Of a stretch of 64,000 nucleotides of DNA, positions 1-8,919 are shown one piece after another. Each line of letters starts with the position of its first letter. Position 1 is the first letter of the stretch. Origin of the DNA: Miltoncostaea sp050249835 (lineage in GTDB: Bacteria; Actinomycetota; Thermoleophilia; Miltoncostaeales; Miltoncostaeaceae); the NCBI GenBank assembly GCA_050249835.1, contig JBFWPT010000005.1, positions 1-64,000 of the forward strand, in the 5' to 3' direction. Position numbers and translations under genes: made by a program. The notes beneath the pieces were generated by a model that saw only the letters and a program-made list of their open reading frames with translations, had not been told where the DNA came from and did not search any database.

Positions 1-856
1 GGGTCCCCAGCAGCACCAGGAAGATGATGCTCGTCGCCGGCGGACCCGAACCGGGCAGCATGTAACCGGCCAGCACCTCCAGCAGGCTCGCACCCGGCGG
101 AGCCGACCCCTCCGGGGCCGTCCACGTCGGAGCGAACTGCAGCGGGTCCGGCGGCTGCCCGTCCGAGAGGGCCGGGAGCTCGGGCGCGGCCGGCGCCGGT
201 GGCGCCGCGGCCGCGGTGAACGCGCCGTCGAGACGGTCGTCGCCGAAGACGTCCGACGCCTGCACGGGGGCGGGCGGCGGCGGGGTGACCGCGGGCGGCA
301 GCACCGTGGCGTCGGGCGCGGCCGGCGCGCCGAGCGCGGCATCCAGGGCCGGCGGCGCGGTGGGCGGCGGGACGACGGGGGCGCTGACGGCCGGGGAGAC
401 CGGGGCGACGGGGGGCCGGTCGACCGGCACCGCATCGGGCGTGGGGGTCACGATCGCGACGATGGGCCGCGAGGGGGTGACCGGCTCCGGCGCCGACGGG
501 AGCGGGACGAGCTCGGGCAGTGACGGCGGGAGCACCGGCTGGAGGATCTCGCCGAGGATCGGCGGGATGATCTCCTCCAGGATCGGCGGGAGCGCCGGCT
601 CGGCGGGGACCTCGGCCGCGGGGGGCGGCGCGGGCTCCTCGATGGGCGCCGGCTCCTCGATCGGGGCGGGCTCCTCGACCGGCGCGGGGACCTCCGCCGC
701 GGGGGCGGGGGCCTCGGTGGCGGGGGGCTCGACGACGGCCGTCCCGGCCTCCTGGCCCGCGGCGAGCGCGGGCACCAGCAGCGCGAGCAGCGCGGCCAGC
801 ACGACGGTGCGCAGGAGCGCCGCGAAGGAGAAGGGGGATGTCGTGGAGCCGGTCAC
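1..856 (-). CDS. Secreted Pro/Ala-rich protein (partial, C-terminus beyond window)
   Basis: Reading the minus strand from a GTG at 856 gives an open frame that runs off the left edge. The N-terminus has a signal peptide (Leu/Ala-rich core at about residues 14-33, ending near ALAAG). A long Pro/Ala/Glu/Val-rich low-complexity stretch follows, with repeated EEPAPI and PPIL units. The last visible part is a possible membrane segment (TSIIFLVLLG), so the protein may be anchored at both ends or sorted at the C-terminus. An in-frame GTG at 874 is an alternative start. No enzymatic domain is recognisable; a structural role in the envelope is inference. Confidence 0.6.
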   Translation of the reverse strand, partial: MTGSTTSPFSFAALLRTVVLAALLALLVPALAAGQEAGTAVVEPPATEAPAPAAEVPAPVEEPAPIEEPAPIEEPAPPPAAEVPAEPALPPILEEIIPPILGEILQPVLPPSLPELVPLPSAPEPVTPSRPIVAIVTPTPDAVPVDRPPVAPVSPAVSAPVVPPPTAPPALDAALGAPAAPDATVLPPAVTPPPPAPVQASDVFGDDRLDGAFTAAAAPPAPAAPELPALSDGQPPDPLQFAPTWTAPEGSAPPGASLLEVLAGYMLPGSGPPATSIIFLVLLGT

Positions 857-953
857 GCGTGGATCCAGGTGCACCGATCGCCGGGGGGGACGGACGTCCG
901 AGCGCGCCGACGATACACCGGGATGGGGCGTCCGGCATCAATTGCGGGGCGGT

Positions 954-1685
954 TCAGGAAGCGCGGTTACAGGTTTCGCACGCTTCGACCAATTCGTATA
1001 GGTCGCGGATCCGCCGGCAGGGGCCCTCGGTCACCCCGCCGGCCCGGTCGATGAGCACCGCCCGGACCCCGGCGGCGCGGGCGCCGGCGCAGTCCGCGGC
1101 CGGGAGGTCGCCGCAGTGGAGCGCCCGGCGGGCGGGCACGCCGAGCCGGCGCAGGGCGTCGTGGAAGATCGCCGCGTCGGGTTTGCCGGCGCCGACGATG
1201 GCCGAGACCGCGACGGCGTCGACGAGGGGGGCGATGCCCAGGTCGTCGAGCACGTCGCCGAGGCCGCAGTCCCAATTGGACACCACGCCGATCCGCATCC
1301 CGAGGTCCCGCAGCCCGTGGAGCGCGGGGAGGGCGTCCGGGAAGGGGACGAACCGCAGCGCCGCCACGAGGATGTCCGCAAGGCGCCCCGGCGGGGGCGC
1401 GTCGCCGCCGAGCGCGGCGGCGAGCACCCCGGCGCACTCGCGCCGCAGGGCGGCGAGCGACGCGGCGTCCCGGCCGCGGTCGTGGTGGGCCCGGTAGTGC
1501 AGCACCTCGGCCCGCAGCGCGGCGCCGACCGCCTCCTCCGTGTGGTCGTGCCCGTCGGCGGCGAGCAGCGCCCGCAGACGGGGCACCGGCGCGTCGAGCG
1601 TGACCAGCGTGCCGTAGGCGTCCAGGAGGACGGCGTCCACCGGCGAACGGATGCCATGGGTGGATCCCGGGGTCTCGGCTATCAT
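954..1685 (-). CDS. HAD-superfamily (class IA) hydrolase
   Basis: The 243-residue protein carries the four HAD motifs: DAYGT at residues 22-26 (Asp22 nucleophile; the Tyr variant is common in haloacid dehalogenase-like members), VVSNWD at 134-139 (Ser136), Lys168 in GAGKPD, and GDLPAAD at 192-198. The helical cap expected of class IA lies between motifs I and II. Such enzymes are cytosolic phosphatases or dehalogenases; the substrate cannot be told. The frame stays open upstream, but ATG 1685 is chosen because a GAGGA Shine-Dalgarno lies just before it and the upstream residues resemble nothing. It is divergent from the gene at 1719. The C-terminus ends in a CETC motif of unknown meaning. Confidence 0.8.
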   Translation of the reverse strand: MIAETPGSTHGIRSPVDAVLLDAYGTLVTLDAPVPRLRALLAADGHDHTEEAVGAALRAEVLHYRAHHDRGRDAASLAALRRECAGVLAAALGGDAPPPGRLADILVAALRFVPFPDALPALHGLRDLGMRIGVVSNWDCGLGDVLDDLGIAPLVDAVAVSAIVGAGKPDAAIFHDALRRLGVPARRALHCGDLPAADCAGARAAGVRAVLIDRAGGVTEGPCRRIRDLYELVEACETCNRAS

Positions 1686-1718
1686 CCCGCGTTCCTCGCG
1701 GAGCAGGGGGTTCGAGGC

Positions 1719-2192
1719 ATGCGCGGTTCCCGGGGGCGGGTCGCGCTGGCGGTCGCCCTGGTCATGGTCCTGGTCATCGCCGTCGCCCCCGCTCTGGTCG
1801 CGCAGCGTTTCACGGACGGGCCCGGTGGGGCGGAGGTGGGGAATGCGAGGCTGGATCAGGGATGGGAGTTCCTCTATCACGCCGTGCGTGAGTCACGCGG
1901 CGCCCGTCTCGGCTCCGAGGACTTCGCGCTCGCCCGCGCCCGCGCCGCCTGGGCCGGCCCCCCGGCCGTCGCCGAGGACGTCGAGCTCGTCTACATGGAC
2001 GGCCCCTTCGACGTGCCCGTCCCGCCCGAGGGGACCCCGCCGCCGGAGTCGCGCCGTCGCGCCGAGCCGCTGTCGCGCCTGGGCTGGGTGGTCCAGGGCC
2101 GCGTCCGGGGCGGTCCCCGCCAGATGATCGGCCTGCTCGACTACGGCTCCGGGCGCGTGGCCTGGAACATCCGGCCCCTGGACCCGGCGTGA
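1719..2192 (+). CDS. Small signal-anchored protein upstream of the PBP
   Basis: This 157-residue protein has a basic N-terminus and a hydrophobic segment at about residues 8-29 (signal anchor or signal peptide), followed by a soluble extracytoplasmic domain that I cannot assign to a family. Its TGA overlaps the GTG of the penicillin-binding protein (GTGA at 2189-2192), so the two are very likely co-translated, and a role in wall synthesis or as a PBP partner is a reasonable inference. The start ATG at 1719 has a purine-rich tract at 1703-1710; the frame continues open upstream but that part is antisense to the HAD gene. Confidence 0.6.
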   Translation: MRGSRGRVALAVALVMVLVIAVAPALVAQRFTDGPGGAEVGNARLDQGWEFLYHAVRESRGARLGSEDFALARARAAWAGPPAVAEDVELVYMDGPFDVPVPPEGTPPPESRRRAEPLSRLGWVVQGRVRGGPRQMIGLLDYGSGRVAWNIRPLDPA

Positions 2193-4441
2193 GCGACCTC
2201 CGCCGACGCCGCCGGGGCCGCAGGCGCCGCGCCCAGCGCAAGCGCAGCAACCTCGTCTTCATCATCGCCGGGGCGCTGATCGCCGTGATCGGCGGCACCG
2301 TGCTCGTGACGGCCCTGGCCGTCCACTCGGTCACCGAGAACCTGCGCGCGGAGGGGGACAACCTCAAGGAGATCCGCCTCGGGCAGAACACCCGGATCTA
2401 CGACAAGAACGGGAAGCTGCTCGGCATCGTCGCGGGCGAGACGAACCGCACCGTCGTCGGCACCAAACGGATCCCGCAGGTGCTCAAGGACGCGACCGTC
2501 GCGATCGAGGACAAGCGCTTCTACGAGCACGAGGGCGTGGACTACTACCGCCTGATCGGCGCCGGCGTCCGCGACCTCCAGAGCGGCGCGGCCACCCAGG
2601 GCGGCAGCACGATCACGATGCAGCTCATGAAGAACCTCTACGAGCCGCAGGCCGACCGGACGCTCTCCAAGAAGATCGAGGAGGCGTACCTGGCCTACCA
2701 GTACGAGGAGCAGTACACGAAGGACGAGATCCTCGTGAAGTACCTCAACGGGGTCTTCTACGGGCAGAACGCGATCGGGGTGCAGGCCGCCTCGCTCACG
2801 TACTTCAACAAGGACGTCTCGGAGATCACCCTCCCCCAGGCGGCCCTCCTCGCCGGCCTGCCGCAGGCCCCGAGCCAGTACAACCCGTTCGAGAACCCCG
2901 AGGACGCCAAGGCGCGGCGGAACCTCGTCATCCAGGAGATGGCCGAGCAGGGCTACATCACCCAGGAGCAGGCCGACAAGGCGAAGAAGGCCGGCCTCGA
3001 CCTGGAACGCGGCGAGGCGTACAGCCGCAAGCGCGAGGAGTACTTCTTCGAGTACGTCCGCCAGGAGCTCATCGACCGCTACGGCGAGGCGGAGGTCCAG
3101 AAGGGCGGCTTCAAGGTCTACACGACCATCGACCCGGCCCTGCAGAGCGCCGCCCGCACGGCGATCCGGGAGAACCTCCCCTACGACGACGACCCGGCCT
3201 CGGCCGTGGTCACCATCGACTCGCAGAAGGGGTTCATCCGCGCGATGGCCTCCAGCGAGGCATTCAGCCAGAACCAGTTCAACTTCGCCACCCAGGCGGA
3301 GCGGCAGCCCGGCTCCACGTTCAAGACCTTCGTGCTCACCGAGGCGATCCGGCAGGGCATCAACCCGTACACGACGCTGTACGGCAGCCGGAAGCTGGAC
3401 TTCGTGGACCCGCAGTACGGGCCGATCGACGTCGCGACCTACTCGAACTCGTACCGCGGGGCGATCCCCATCGCGAGCGCGACGCTCTCCTCGGACAACT
3501 CGGTCTACCAGCAGCTCACCCTTGACGTCGGGCCGGACAAGGTCATCGAGACGGCCTACGACATGGGCGTGTCCCGCGACCGCGAGCTGCCGGACGTGGC
3601 CTCCATCGGCCTCGGCGCCGGCGAGGTGACCCCGCTCGACATGGCGACGGCCTACTCGCCGCTCTCGAACGGCGGCTACCGGGTGGAGCCGATCGCGATC
3701 CGGCGCATCGAGCTGCCCGACGGCACCGTCGAGGGCTTCGCGCCGAAGCGCGAGCAGATCTTCGAGGACGGCGTCGCCTACGAGGTCACCCGGATCCTGC
3801 AGCAGAACGTCACCGGCGGCACCGGCGGCAACGCCGCGATCAGCGTGCCGGTGGCCGGCAAGACCGGCACCACCGACGACTTCGGCGACGCCTGGTTCGT
3901 GGGCTACACGCCCGAGTACTCCACCGCCGTCTGGGTGGGCTACCCCAACGACGACGGCACGAAGCGATACATGACCAGCGTCCACGGCATCGCGGTGGCG
4001 GGTGGCTCGTTCCCGGCGATGATCTGGGGCGACTACATGCAGGTGCTGGTGAACCGGCTCGGCTCCTCCGGGTCCTTCCCCCTGCCGGACGACCCCGTCG
4101 ACTGGTCCCCGTTCTCGAGCAGCTTCACCCGCGCGGCGGGCGAGGCGAACTCGGAGCGCTCGGAGTCCGAGGGCACGACGACCGAGGCGACGACCGCCCG
4201 GTCCGAGCGCGACCCGAGCACGCAGGCCCCGGTGACCCCGCCGGTGACCCCGCCGCCGCCCACCGTGGCCCCGCCCACGCCGCCGACGCCCACCCCGACG
4301 CCGCCGACGCCCACTCCGGCGCCGCCGACGCCGACTCCCCCGGCACCCACTCCGACGCCGCCGACGCCGACACCACCGACGCCGACACCGCCGACACCCA
4401 CTCCACCGACACCCACGCCCCCGACGCCCACGACGCCCTAG
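2189..4441 (+). CDS. Class A penicillin-binding protein (transglycosylase/transpeptidase)
   Basis: A 750-residue bifunctional peptidoglycan synthase. An Arg-rich cytoplasmic tail is followed by a membrane anchor (about 21-46). The GT51 glycosyltransferase domain has E107-D-K-R-F-Y-E-H and GGSTITMQL at 138-146. The transpeptidase domain has the acyl-ester Ser376 in STFK, SDN at 435-437 and KTGT at 558-561. From about residue 680 the protein ends in a Pro-Thr tail of PTPTPP repeats, likely a flexible spacer in the wall. It polymerises lipid II and cross-links stem peptides outside the membrane. Start GTG overlaps the previous stop. All catalytic motifs are intact. It is a PonA/MrcA-type protein but a specific symbol is not justified. 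Confidence 0.93.
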   Translation: MSDLRRRRRGRRRRAQRKRSNLVFIIAGALIAVIGGTVLVTALAVHSVTENLRAEGDNLKEIRLGQNTRIYDKNGKLLGIVAGETNRTVVGTKRIPQVLKDATVAIEDKRFYEHEGVDYYRLIGAGVRDLQSGAATQGGSTITMQLMKNLYEPQADRTLSKKIEEAYLAYQYEEQYTKDEILVKYLNGVFYGQNAIGVQAASLTYFNKDVSEITLPQAALLAGLPQAPSQYNPFENPEDAKARRNLVIQEMAEQGYITQEQADKAKKAGLDLERGEAYSRKREEYFFEYVRQELIDRYGEAEVQKGGFKVYTTIDPALQSAARTAIRENLPYDDDPASAVVTIDSQKGFIRAMASSEAFSQNQFNFATQAERQPGSTFKTFVLTEAIRQGINPYTTLYGSRKLDFVDPQYGPIDVATYSNSYRGAIPIASATLSSDNSVYQQLTLDVGPDKVIETAYDMGVSRDRELPDVASIGLGAGEVTPLDMATAYSPLSNGGYRVEPIAIRRIELPDGTVEGFAPKREQIFEDGVAYEVTRILQQNVTGGTGGNAAISVPVAGKTGTTDDFGDAWFVGYTPEYSTAVWVGYPNDDGTKRYMTSVHGIAVAGGSFPAMIWGDYMQVLVNRLGSSGSFPLPDDPVDWSPFSSSFTRAAGEANSERSESEGTTTEATTARSERDPSTQAPVTPPVTPPPPTVAPPTPPTPTPTPPTPTPAPPTPTPPAPTPTPPTPTPPTPTPPTPTPPTPTPPTPTTP
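4240..4437 (+). repeat. Short tandem repeat encoding the PTP-rich tail of the PBP
   Basis: Degenerate 6- to 12-base units built on CCGACGCCCAC are repeated through the last about 65 codons of the PBP gene and encode (PT)nPP. Unit length varies but stays a multiple of three, so the frame is kept. Such tracts vary in length between strains by slippage. It is coding, not an intergenic repeat. Confidence 0.7.
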
Positions 4442-4464
4442 GGACACGGGGGCCTGGCCCCTAG
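4438..4464 (+). terminator. Possible hairpin after the PBP gene
   Basis: CTAGGG at 4438-4443 (containing the PBP stop codon) can pair with CCCTAG at 4459-4464, and an inner GGGGC/GCCCC pairing is also possible. No U-tract follows, so this may be an intrinsic terminator of the GC-rich type or just a pausing hairpin. A -10-like TAGAAT (4462-4467) overlaps its 3' arm. Confidence 0.35.
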
Positions 4465-4500
4465 AATCGTCATGACACCGGCGATGGAGTGCTCGCGCGG

Positions 4501-6189
4501 ATGAGACGGATCGACCGGGAACGCGCCACGCGGATCGCGCGGCGCTGCTCCAGCCCCCTCGGGGCCGCCATCGTCGCGGCCGCGCTGGCGGGCGCCCTGC
4601 TGGCCGTCGGGCCCGCGGGCGGGGACCGGGCCGCGCACCTGTACCTCACCCAGGCCTGGCGCGACCACGGCTGGCAGCTCTGGGACAACTTCTGGTACTC
4701 GGGCCGCTACGCGCAGGTGAACTACAGCCTGCTCTTCTACCCCCTCGCCGCGCTCGTCGGCTGGGCGACGGTGGTGATCGGCTCGTGCGCCGGCGCCGCG
4801 GCCGCCTTCTCCGCACTGCTGCGGCGTCGCTGGCCCGCGCTCGCCACCTGGCCCGCCCTGGCGTTCGCGGCCCTCGTGCCGCTCGCGGCGCTCGCCGGCA
4901 CCTACCCCTTCCTGCTCGGCCTGGCGACGGCGCTCGCGGCGCTGCTCGCGCTGCAGATCGGCCGCCCGCTGCTCGCCCTCGCCGGGGTCGCGGTGACCGC
5001 GCTCGCCCACCCGCTCGCGCTGGCCTTCCTGCTCGTGGTGCTCGCGGCCGTCGCCGTCGCGAGCCGGGGCTGGTGGCGCGACCGCGGGATGCTCGTGCTG
5101 GCCGGCGGCACGGCGCTGGTCGCCGTCGGCCAGGCCCTGCTCGTCCGCGGGTTCCCCACCGACGCCGAGTACCCGTTCGACCCGAAGGACGCGCTCGCGA
5201 TCGCCGGGTTCTGCGTCGCCGGCCTGCTGCTGACCCGGGGACTGGAGGACCAGCGCCTGCTGCGCGCCGTGTTCCTCGGCTACGCGATCCTCGGCGCCGC
5301 GGCGTTCGCGCTCTCGTCGCCGCTCGGCGGCAACGCCGTCCGCCTGACGCTGCTGATGGGGGCGCCCCTCCTGCTGCTGCCCCTGGCCGCGCGCGGGTTC
5401 CGCCCCCGGGGCACGACGGTCGTGCTGCTGCTGGGCGTGCTGCTGTGGCAGACGATCCCGGCCGTGGCCGGGTGGCGCACCGCGTCCGAGGCGCAGGCCC
5501 AGGACAAGACCTACTGGTACCCGGTCATCGCCTTCATGGAGGAGTACGGCGAGCCCGACTACCGGGTGCAGGTGGTCGCGACCGCCGACAACTGGGAGGC
5601 GTACCACCTCGCCAGCCGCGACGTGCCCCTCGCGCGCGGCTGGTTCCGCCAGGACGACTTCCCGGCGAACGCCGTCCTGTACGGGTCGGATCTGACCCCC
5701 CGCGCCTACCAGGCCTGGCTGCGCCGCACCGGGGTGCGCTACGTGTTCCTGCCGGACGACCCGCTCGACTACAGCGCGGTCAACGAGGCCGAGCTGCTGC
5801 GCTCCGGGCGCTCGGGCCTGGACCAGGTGGCGCAGCTCGGTGGGTGGACGGTGTACGAGCTGCCGGACCCGACGCCGATCGCGACGCCCGCCGACGGCAT
5901 CGACGTGCTCGCCCTGACCTCGGACGCCCTCACCCTGCGCGTCGCCGAGCCCGGCGTGTACCGCCTGCGCCTGCGCTACACGCCGTACTGGCGGGTGGAG
6001 CGCGGCTCCGCCTGCGCCCGGCCCCGCGAGCCGTGGGGCACCGACCTGCGCGTGAGCGAGCCCGGCCTCGTGCGGCTCACGTTCCAGGTGCGCCTCGGCA
6101 CCTTCGTAGACGCCGTCCTCGGCGGCCGGGGCGGCTGCGGCACCCCGGTCCTCGGCCCGCCGGCGCCGGGGGCGCCACCCCCCTCGTAG
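4501..6189 (+). CDS. Polytopic membrane protein with extracytoplasmic C-terminal domain
   Basis: A 562-residue protein with about ten hydrophobic segments in its first 320 residues, then a soluble region rich in Tyr, Trp and Asp. The architecture resembles the large membrane proteins of the PTPS-related/YfhO-like group and GT-C glycosyltransferases: an acidic loop near the N-terminus (GPAGGDRAAHLYL), many helices, then an outside domain. A sugar-transfer role is therefore possible but not shown. ATG 4501 is preferred over GTG 4489 because GGAG at 4486-4489 is correctly spaced only for the ATG. It lies between the PBP and the EEP gene on the same strand. Confidence 0.65.
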   Translation: MRRIDRERATRIARRCSSPLGAAIVAAALAGALLAVGPAGGDRAAHLYLTQAWRDHGWQLWDNFWYSGRYAQVNYSLLFYPLAALVGWATVVIGSCAGAAAAFSALLRRRWPALATWPALAFAALVPLAALAGTYPFLLGLATALAALLALQIGRPLLALAGVAVTALAHPLALAFLLVVLAAVAVASRGWWRDRGMLVLAGGTALVAVGQALLVRGFPTDAEYPFDPKDALAIAGFCVAGLLLTRGLEDQRLLRAVFLGYAILGAAAFALSSPLGGNAVRLTLLMGAPLLLLPLAARGFRPRGTTVVLLLGVLLWQTIPAVAGWRTASEAQAQDKTYWYPVIAFMEEYGEPDYRVQVVATADNWEAYHLASRDVPLARGWFRQDDFPANAVLYGSDLTPRAYQAWLRRTGVRYVFLPDDPLDYSAVNEAELLRSGRSGLDQVAQLGGWTVYELPDPTPIATPADGIDVLALTSDALTLRVAEPGVYRLRLRYTPYWRVERGSACARPREPWGTDLRVSEPGLVRLTFQVRLGTFVDAVLGGRGGCGTPVLGPPAPGAPPPS

Positions 6190-6194
6190 GGTCC

Positions 6195-7100
6195 ATGCCG
6201 GGCACTCTGCGGGTCCTCACCTGGAACCTCTTCCACGGGCGCGACGGCCTGCCCGGCCTGGGCGCCACCCCGCGGTCGACCTGGCGCGGGACGCCCGAGG
6301 ACGACGGCGTCCACATGCACGTCAACCGCAAGCTCACCGACCTGATGGCCCGCCGCGTCGCGGCGTGGGCGCCGGACGTGGCCGCGCTGCAGGAGGTCCC
6401 GACCGCGGGCATCGCCCGCATCGTCGAGGTCACCGGGATGCGCGCCGTGTGGACGACGACCGGGCCGCTGATCGGGCCGCGGCGCCTGCGCGACGCCCTG
6501 GCGGAGCGCAACCCCGACCTGTGGCGCACCCACGAGGGCAACGCGAACGTGCTGCTCGTCGGCCCCGGCCTCTGCGTGGTGCCCGGGAGCGCGCGGTCGG
6601 TGCGGCTCAACCCGGTGCGGACGGTGCTGCGCCTGGCGCGGGAGCTCGGCCTGGAGGGCGGGGAGATGCTGCGCTACCTGCCGGAGCCCCGCCGGCTGGT
6701 GCTCGCCCGCATCGCCCTGCCGGGCGGCGGGCAGGTGGCCGTGGGGTGCGCCCACTGCCACAACGCCCGCCACCCGGGGGTGGTGGGACGGGAGATCCTG
6801 CTCGCCGCGGCGGCGGTCGACGAGGCCGCGGGCGGTGGCCCGGCGGTGCTCGCCGGGGACCTCAACGCCCCGCCGTCGCACCCGGCCCTGGCGGAGATGG
6901 CCGGGCTGGGCTGGGAGGGTGCCGCCCCGGTGCCCGGCATGGGCATCGACCGCATCCTCCACCGGGGCCTGCTCGTGGAGGAGGCCGTCCGGCGCATGGC
7001 CCCCACCGAGCGCGACGCCGGGGTCTGGTGGCGCGGACGCGAGCGGCGGGTGCGACTCTCCGACCACGACCCCGTGATCGTCACCCTGCGGGTGCCCTAG
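6195..7100 (+). CDS. Endonuclease/exonuclease/phosphatase family protein
   Basis: A 301-residue protein with the EEP (DNase I-like) fold signatures: LTWNLFH at the N-terminus, LQEV near residue 70, the metal/catalytic AGDLNAP near residue 222, and the terminal SDHDPVIV. Members hydrolyse phosphodiesters in nucleic acids, phospholipids or other phosphate esters. No signal peptide is visible, so it should be cytosolic. The substrate is unknown. It starts 5 bases after the previous stop and its own stop shares a CTAG with the convergent gene. Confidence 0.82.
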   Translation: MPGTLRVLTWNLFHGRDGLPGLGATPRSTWRGTPEDDGVHMHVNRKLTDLMARRVAAWAPDVAALQEVPTAGIARIVEVTGMRAVWTTTGPLIGPRRLRDALAERNPDLWRTHEGNANVLLVGPGLCVVPGSARSVRLNPVRTVLRLARELGLEGGEMLRYLPEPRRLVLARIALPGGGQVAVGCAHCHNARHPGVVGREILLAAAAVDEAAGGGPAVLAGDLNAPPSHPALAEMAGLGWEGAAPVPGMGIDRILHRGLLVEEAVRRMAPTERDAGVWWRGRERRVRLSDHDPVIVTLRVP

Positions 7101-7786
7101 GGCGGGGGCCCGAGCCGGTCGGCGTGGTCCGGCCATCCGAGCGGGAAGATCGCGCGCCACGGACGGGCCCCGTCCACGACCCGGGCGACCGAGGGGCGTG
7201 CGAGCAGCGCTCGGACGTAGCGCGTGAGGTGGGGATGGCCGCCCTCGTCCCACGGGTGGACCACCCAGGCGTAGTGGAGCGCGGGGGCGGCCGCGCAGTC
7301 GGCGAGGGTCAGGCCGGCGCCGGCCAGCCAGGGGGACCCGCCCGCCAGGTGCCCGTCCAGGAGCGCGTAGGCCATGTCGAGGCCGTCGCGCGCCGCGGCG
7401 ACCCCGAACGCGTCGCGGTCGCCCTCGGGCCGCAGGGCGTCCCCCACCACCGCCTGCATCGGGGTGGACACCATGCCGTCGCACACGCGGTCCCAGAGGC
7501 GCGCCTGCAGGGCGGCGGCCGGGTCGGCGGGGATGAGGCGCGGGCCGCCCGGGGCGAGGTCGTCCAGGTACTCGATGATCGTGGACGACTCGGGCAGCGT
7601 GAGCCCGGCGTCCTCGTCCTGGAGCACCGGGATCCCGGCGGGCGGCCAGAGCGCGGCCAGGGCGGCGCGGCCCTCCTGCCCCTCCACAAGGCGGGGCGTG
7701 AAGGCCAGCCCGAGCTCGTCCAGCGCGATCAGGACCTTCTGGCAGTAGGACGCGAACGGGTGCTGCCAGAGCACCAGGCCGCTCAC
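7097..7786 (-). CDS. Glutathione S-transferase-like protein
   Basis: A 229-residue protein with an N-terminal thioredoxin-like domain (FASYCQKVLIALDELGL; IPVLQDEDAGLTLPESSTIIEYLDDL, with the cis-Pro and the ES pair that bind a thiol cofactor) and an all-helical C-terminal domain with LTLADCAAAPAL. This is the GST fold; the Ser/Cys near SYCQK would be the catalytic residue. Many actinobacteria lack glutathione, so the true thiol partner may differ. GTG 7786 overlaps the stop of the upstream membrane protein (GTGA). It is the last gene of the minus-strand envelope operon, with no obvious link to it. Confidence 0.82.
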   Translation of the reverse strand: MSGLVLWQHPFASYCQKVLIALDELGLAFTPRLVEGQEGRAALAALWPPAGIPVLQDEDAGLTLPESSTIIEYLDDLAPGGPRLIPADPAAALQARLWDRVCDGMVSTPMQAVVGDALRPEGDRDAFGVAAARDGLDMAYALLDGHLAGGSPWLAGAGLTLADCAAAPALHYAWVVHPWDEGGHPHLTRYVRALLARPSVARVVDGARPWRAIFPLGWPDHADRLGPPP

Positions 7787-8919
7787 GGCGACCTCATCGA
7801 GAGCTGGGCGACGAGCAGGAGGATCAGGACGATGGCGGCCCCGATCGCCCAGGGCCGCCGCCGGCGGTCCTCCTCGATCCAGTCGGCCAGCGGCCAGACG
7901 AGCGGGAAGGCCATCAGGCCGAATCGCGCCAGGGAGGTGATGGTGCCGCTCGACAACGGGACCACGAGGACGGCCGCCGAGTAGGCGACCCAGGGGGAGC
8001 GCAGGCCGCCCTGGGCGCGCCAGAGGCGCACGAGCAGCCAGGCGTAGAGGATCAGGAAGCCGACGTCGCGGGCGGTCGCGTGCCAGGCCGCGGTCAGGTC
8101 GCCCGACCGGGCCAGGTCCCAGCCGGCGGCGACCTCCTCCGGGGCGGCCGTGAAGAGCCCGATGCCGAGCTGCCCGCGGTCCCAGGCGCGCTGCGCCTCG
8201 AACGGCAGCATCGCCGAGCCCCGGGCGACGGCCATCCAGGCCAGGAACACCCCGACGGCCACGACGCTCGGCACGACCGCGAGGGCGGCGCGCCGCCAGC
8301 GCCCCGGGCCGGGGGATTGCAGGGCGAGCATCCCGACGAGGAGGGCGACGATGCCGCCCGTCGGCCGGGTGAGCGCGGCGGCGGCGGCCACGACGCCCGC
8401 GAGGGCGAACCGCTGCCGCACCGCCAGCAGCGCCGCCAGGATCGCGCAGGCGAGGGCGATCCCCTCCGTGTAGGCCATCGAGCAGTAGACCGCCGGGGGG
8501 AGGAGGGCGAGCGTCCAGGTGGCCCGGGTCGCCGCCGCCGCCCCCCAGAGGCGCCCGGTGAGCGCGTGGAGCGCGGCCAGGGCCCCGAGGAAGGCGCCGT
8601 TCGAGATGACGAGCGCCCCCACGAAGGGGTTGAGCCCGACCTCGAGCAGCACCCACATCAGGCCGGGGAGCAGGGGGAAGAACGCGAGGTTCGTGAAGAC
8701 CTCGCCCACCTGGCCCATGTCGTGGGCGTAGCCGTTGCGCGCGATGTCGAGGTACCAGGTGGTGTCCCACCCGCCGAGCTGGGTCAGCCAGTCCGGCACG
8801 GCGGGGTCCACGCCGCGGGTGGGCGGGCCGAAGACGAGCGAGCAGATCACCCCGGCGGCGAGGATCAGCACCCGGGACGACGCCCACGCCGCGACGGGCG
8901 GCGTGCGCCACCAGCTCAC
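7783..8919 (-). CDS. PIG-V/mannosyltransferase-like GT-C integral membrane protein
   Basis: A 378-residue polytopic protein. After the first helix it has WDTTWYLDIARNGY (near residues 51-64), the acidic first-loop motif typical of GPI mannosyltransferase II-like and other GT-C enzymes, and it carries FFPLLPG and YTEGIALACAILA further on, both seen in PIG-V-type proteins. Such enzymes transfer a sugar from a polyprenyl-phosphate donor on the outer face of the membrane. Donor and acceptor are unknown. Both ends overlap neighbours by 4 bases. Confidence 0.78.
   Translation of the reverse strand: MSWWRTPPVAAWASSRVLILAAGVICSLVFGPPTRGVDPAVPDWLTQLGGWDTTWYLDIARNGYAHDMGQVGEVFTNLAFFPLLPGLMWVLLEVGLNPFVGALVISNGAFLGALAALHALTGRLWGAAAATRATWTLALLPPAVYCSMAYTEGIALACAILAALLAVRQRFALAGVVAAAAALTRPTGGIVALLVGMLALQSPGPGRWRRAALAVVPSVVAVGVFLAWMAVARGSAMLPFEAQRAWDRGQLGIGLFTAAPEEVAAGWDLARSGDLTAAWHATARDVGFLILYAWLLVRLWRAQGGLRSPWVAYSAAVLVVPLSSGTITSLARFGLMAFPLVWPLADWIEEDRRRRPWAIGAAIVLILLLVAQLSMRSP

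Noticed and set aside
216..1001. Plus-strand Gly/Ala/Ser-rich open frame
   Set aside because: It is the reverse shadow of the minus-strand Pro-rich secreted protein, which has a proper signal peptide and start.
4240..4437. Repeats that might be taken for a CRISPR array
   Set aside because: Units are short, without spacers, and encode the PTP tail of the PBP in frame.
2141..4447. 768-codon open frame antisense to the PBP
   Set aside because: Arg/Gly-rich shadow with no motifs; the plus-strand PBP has all catalytic motifs.
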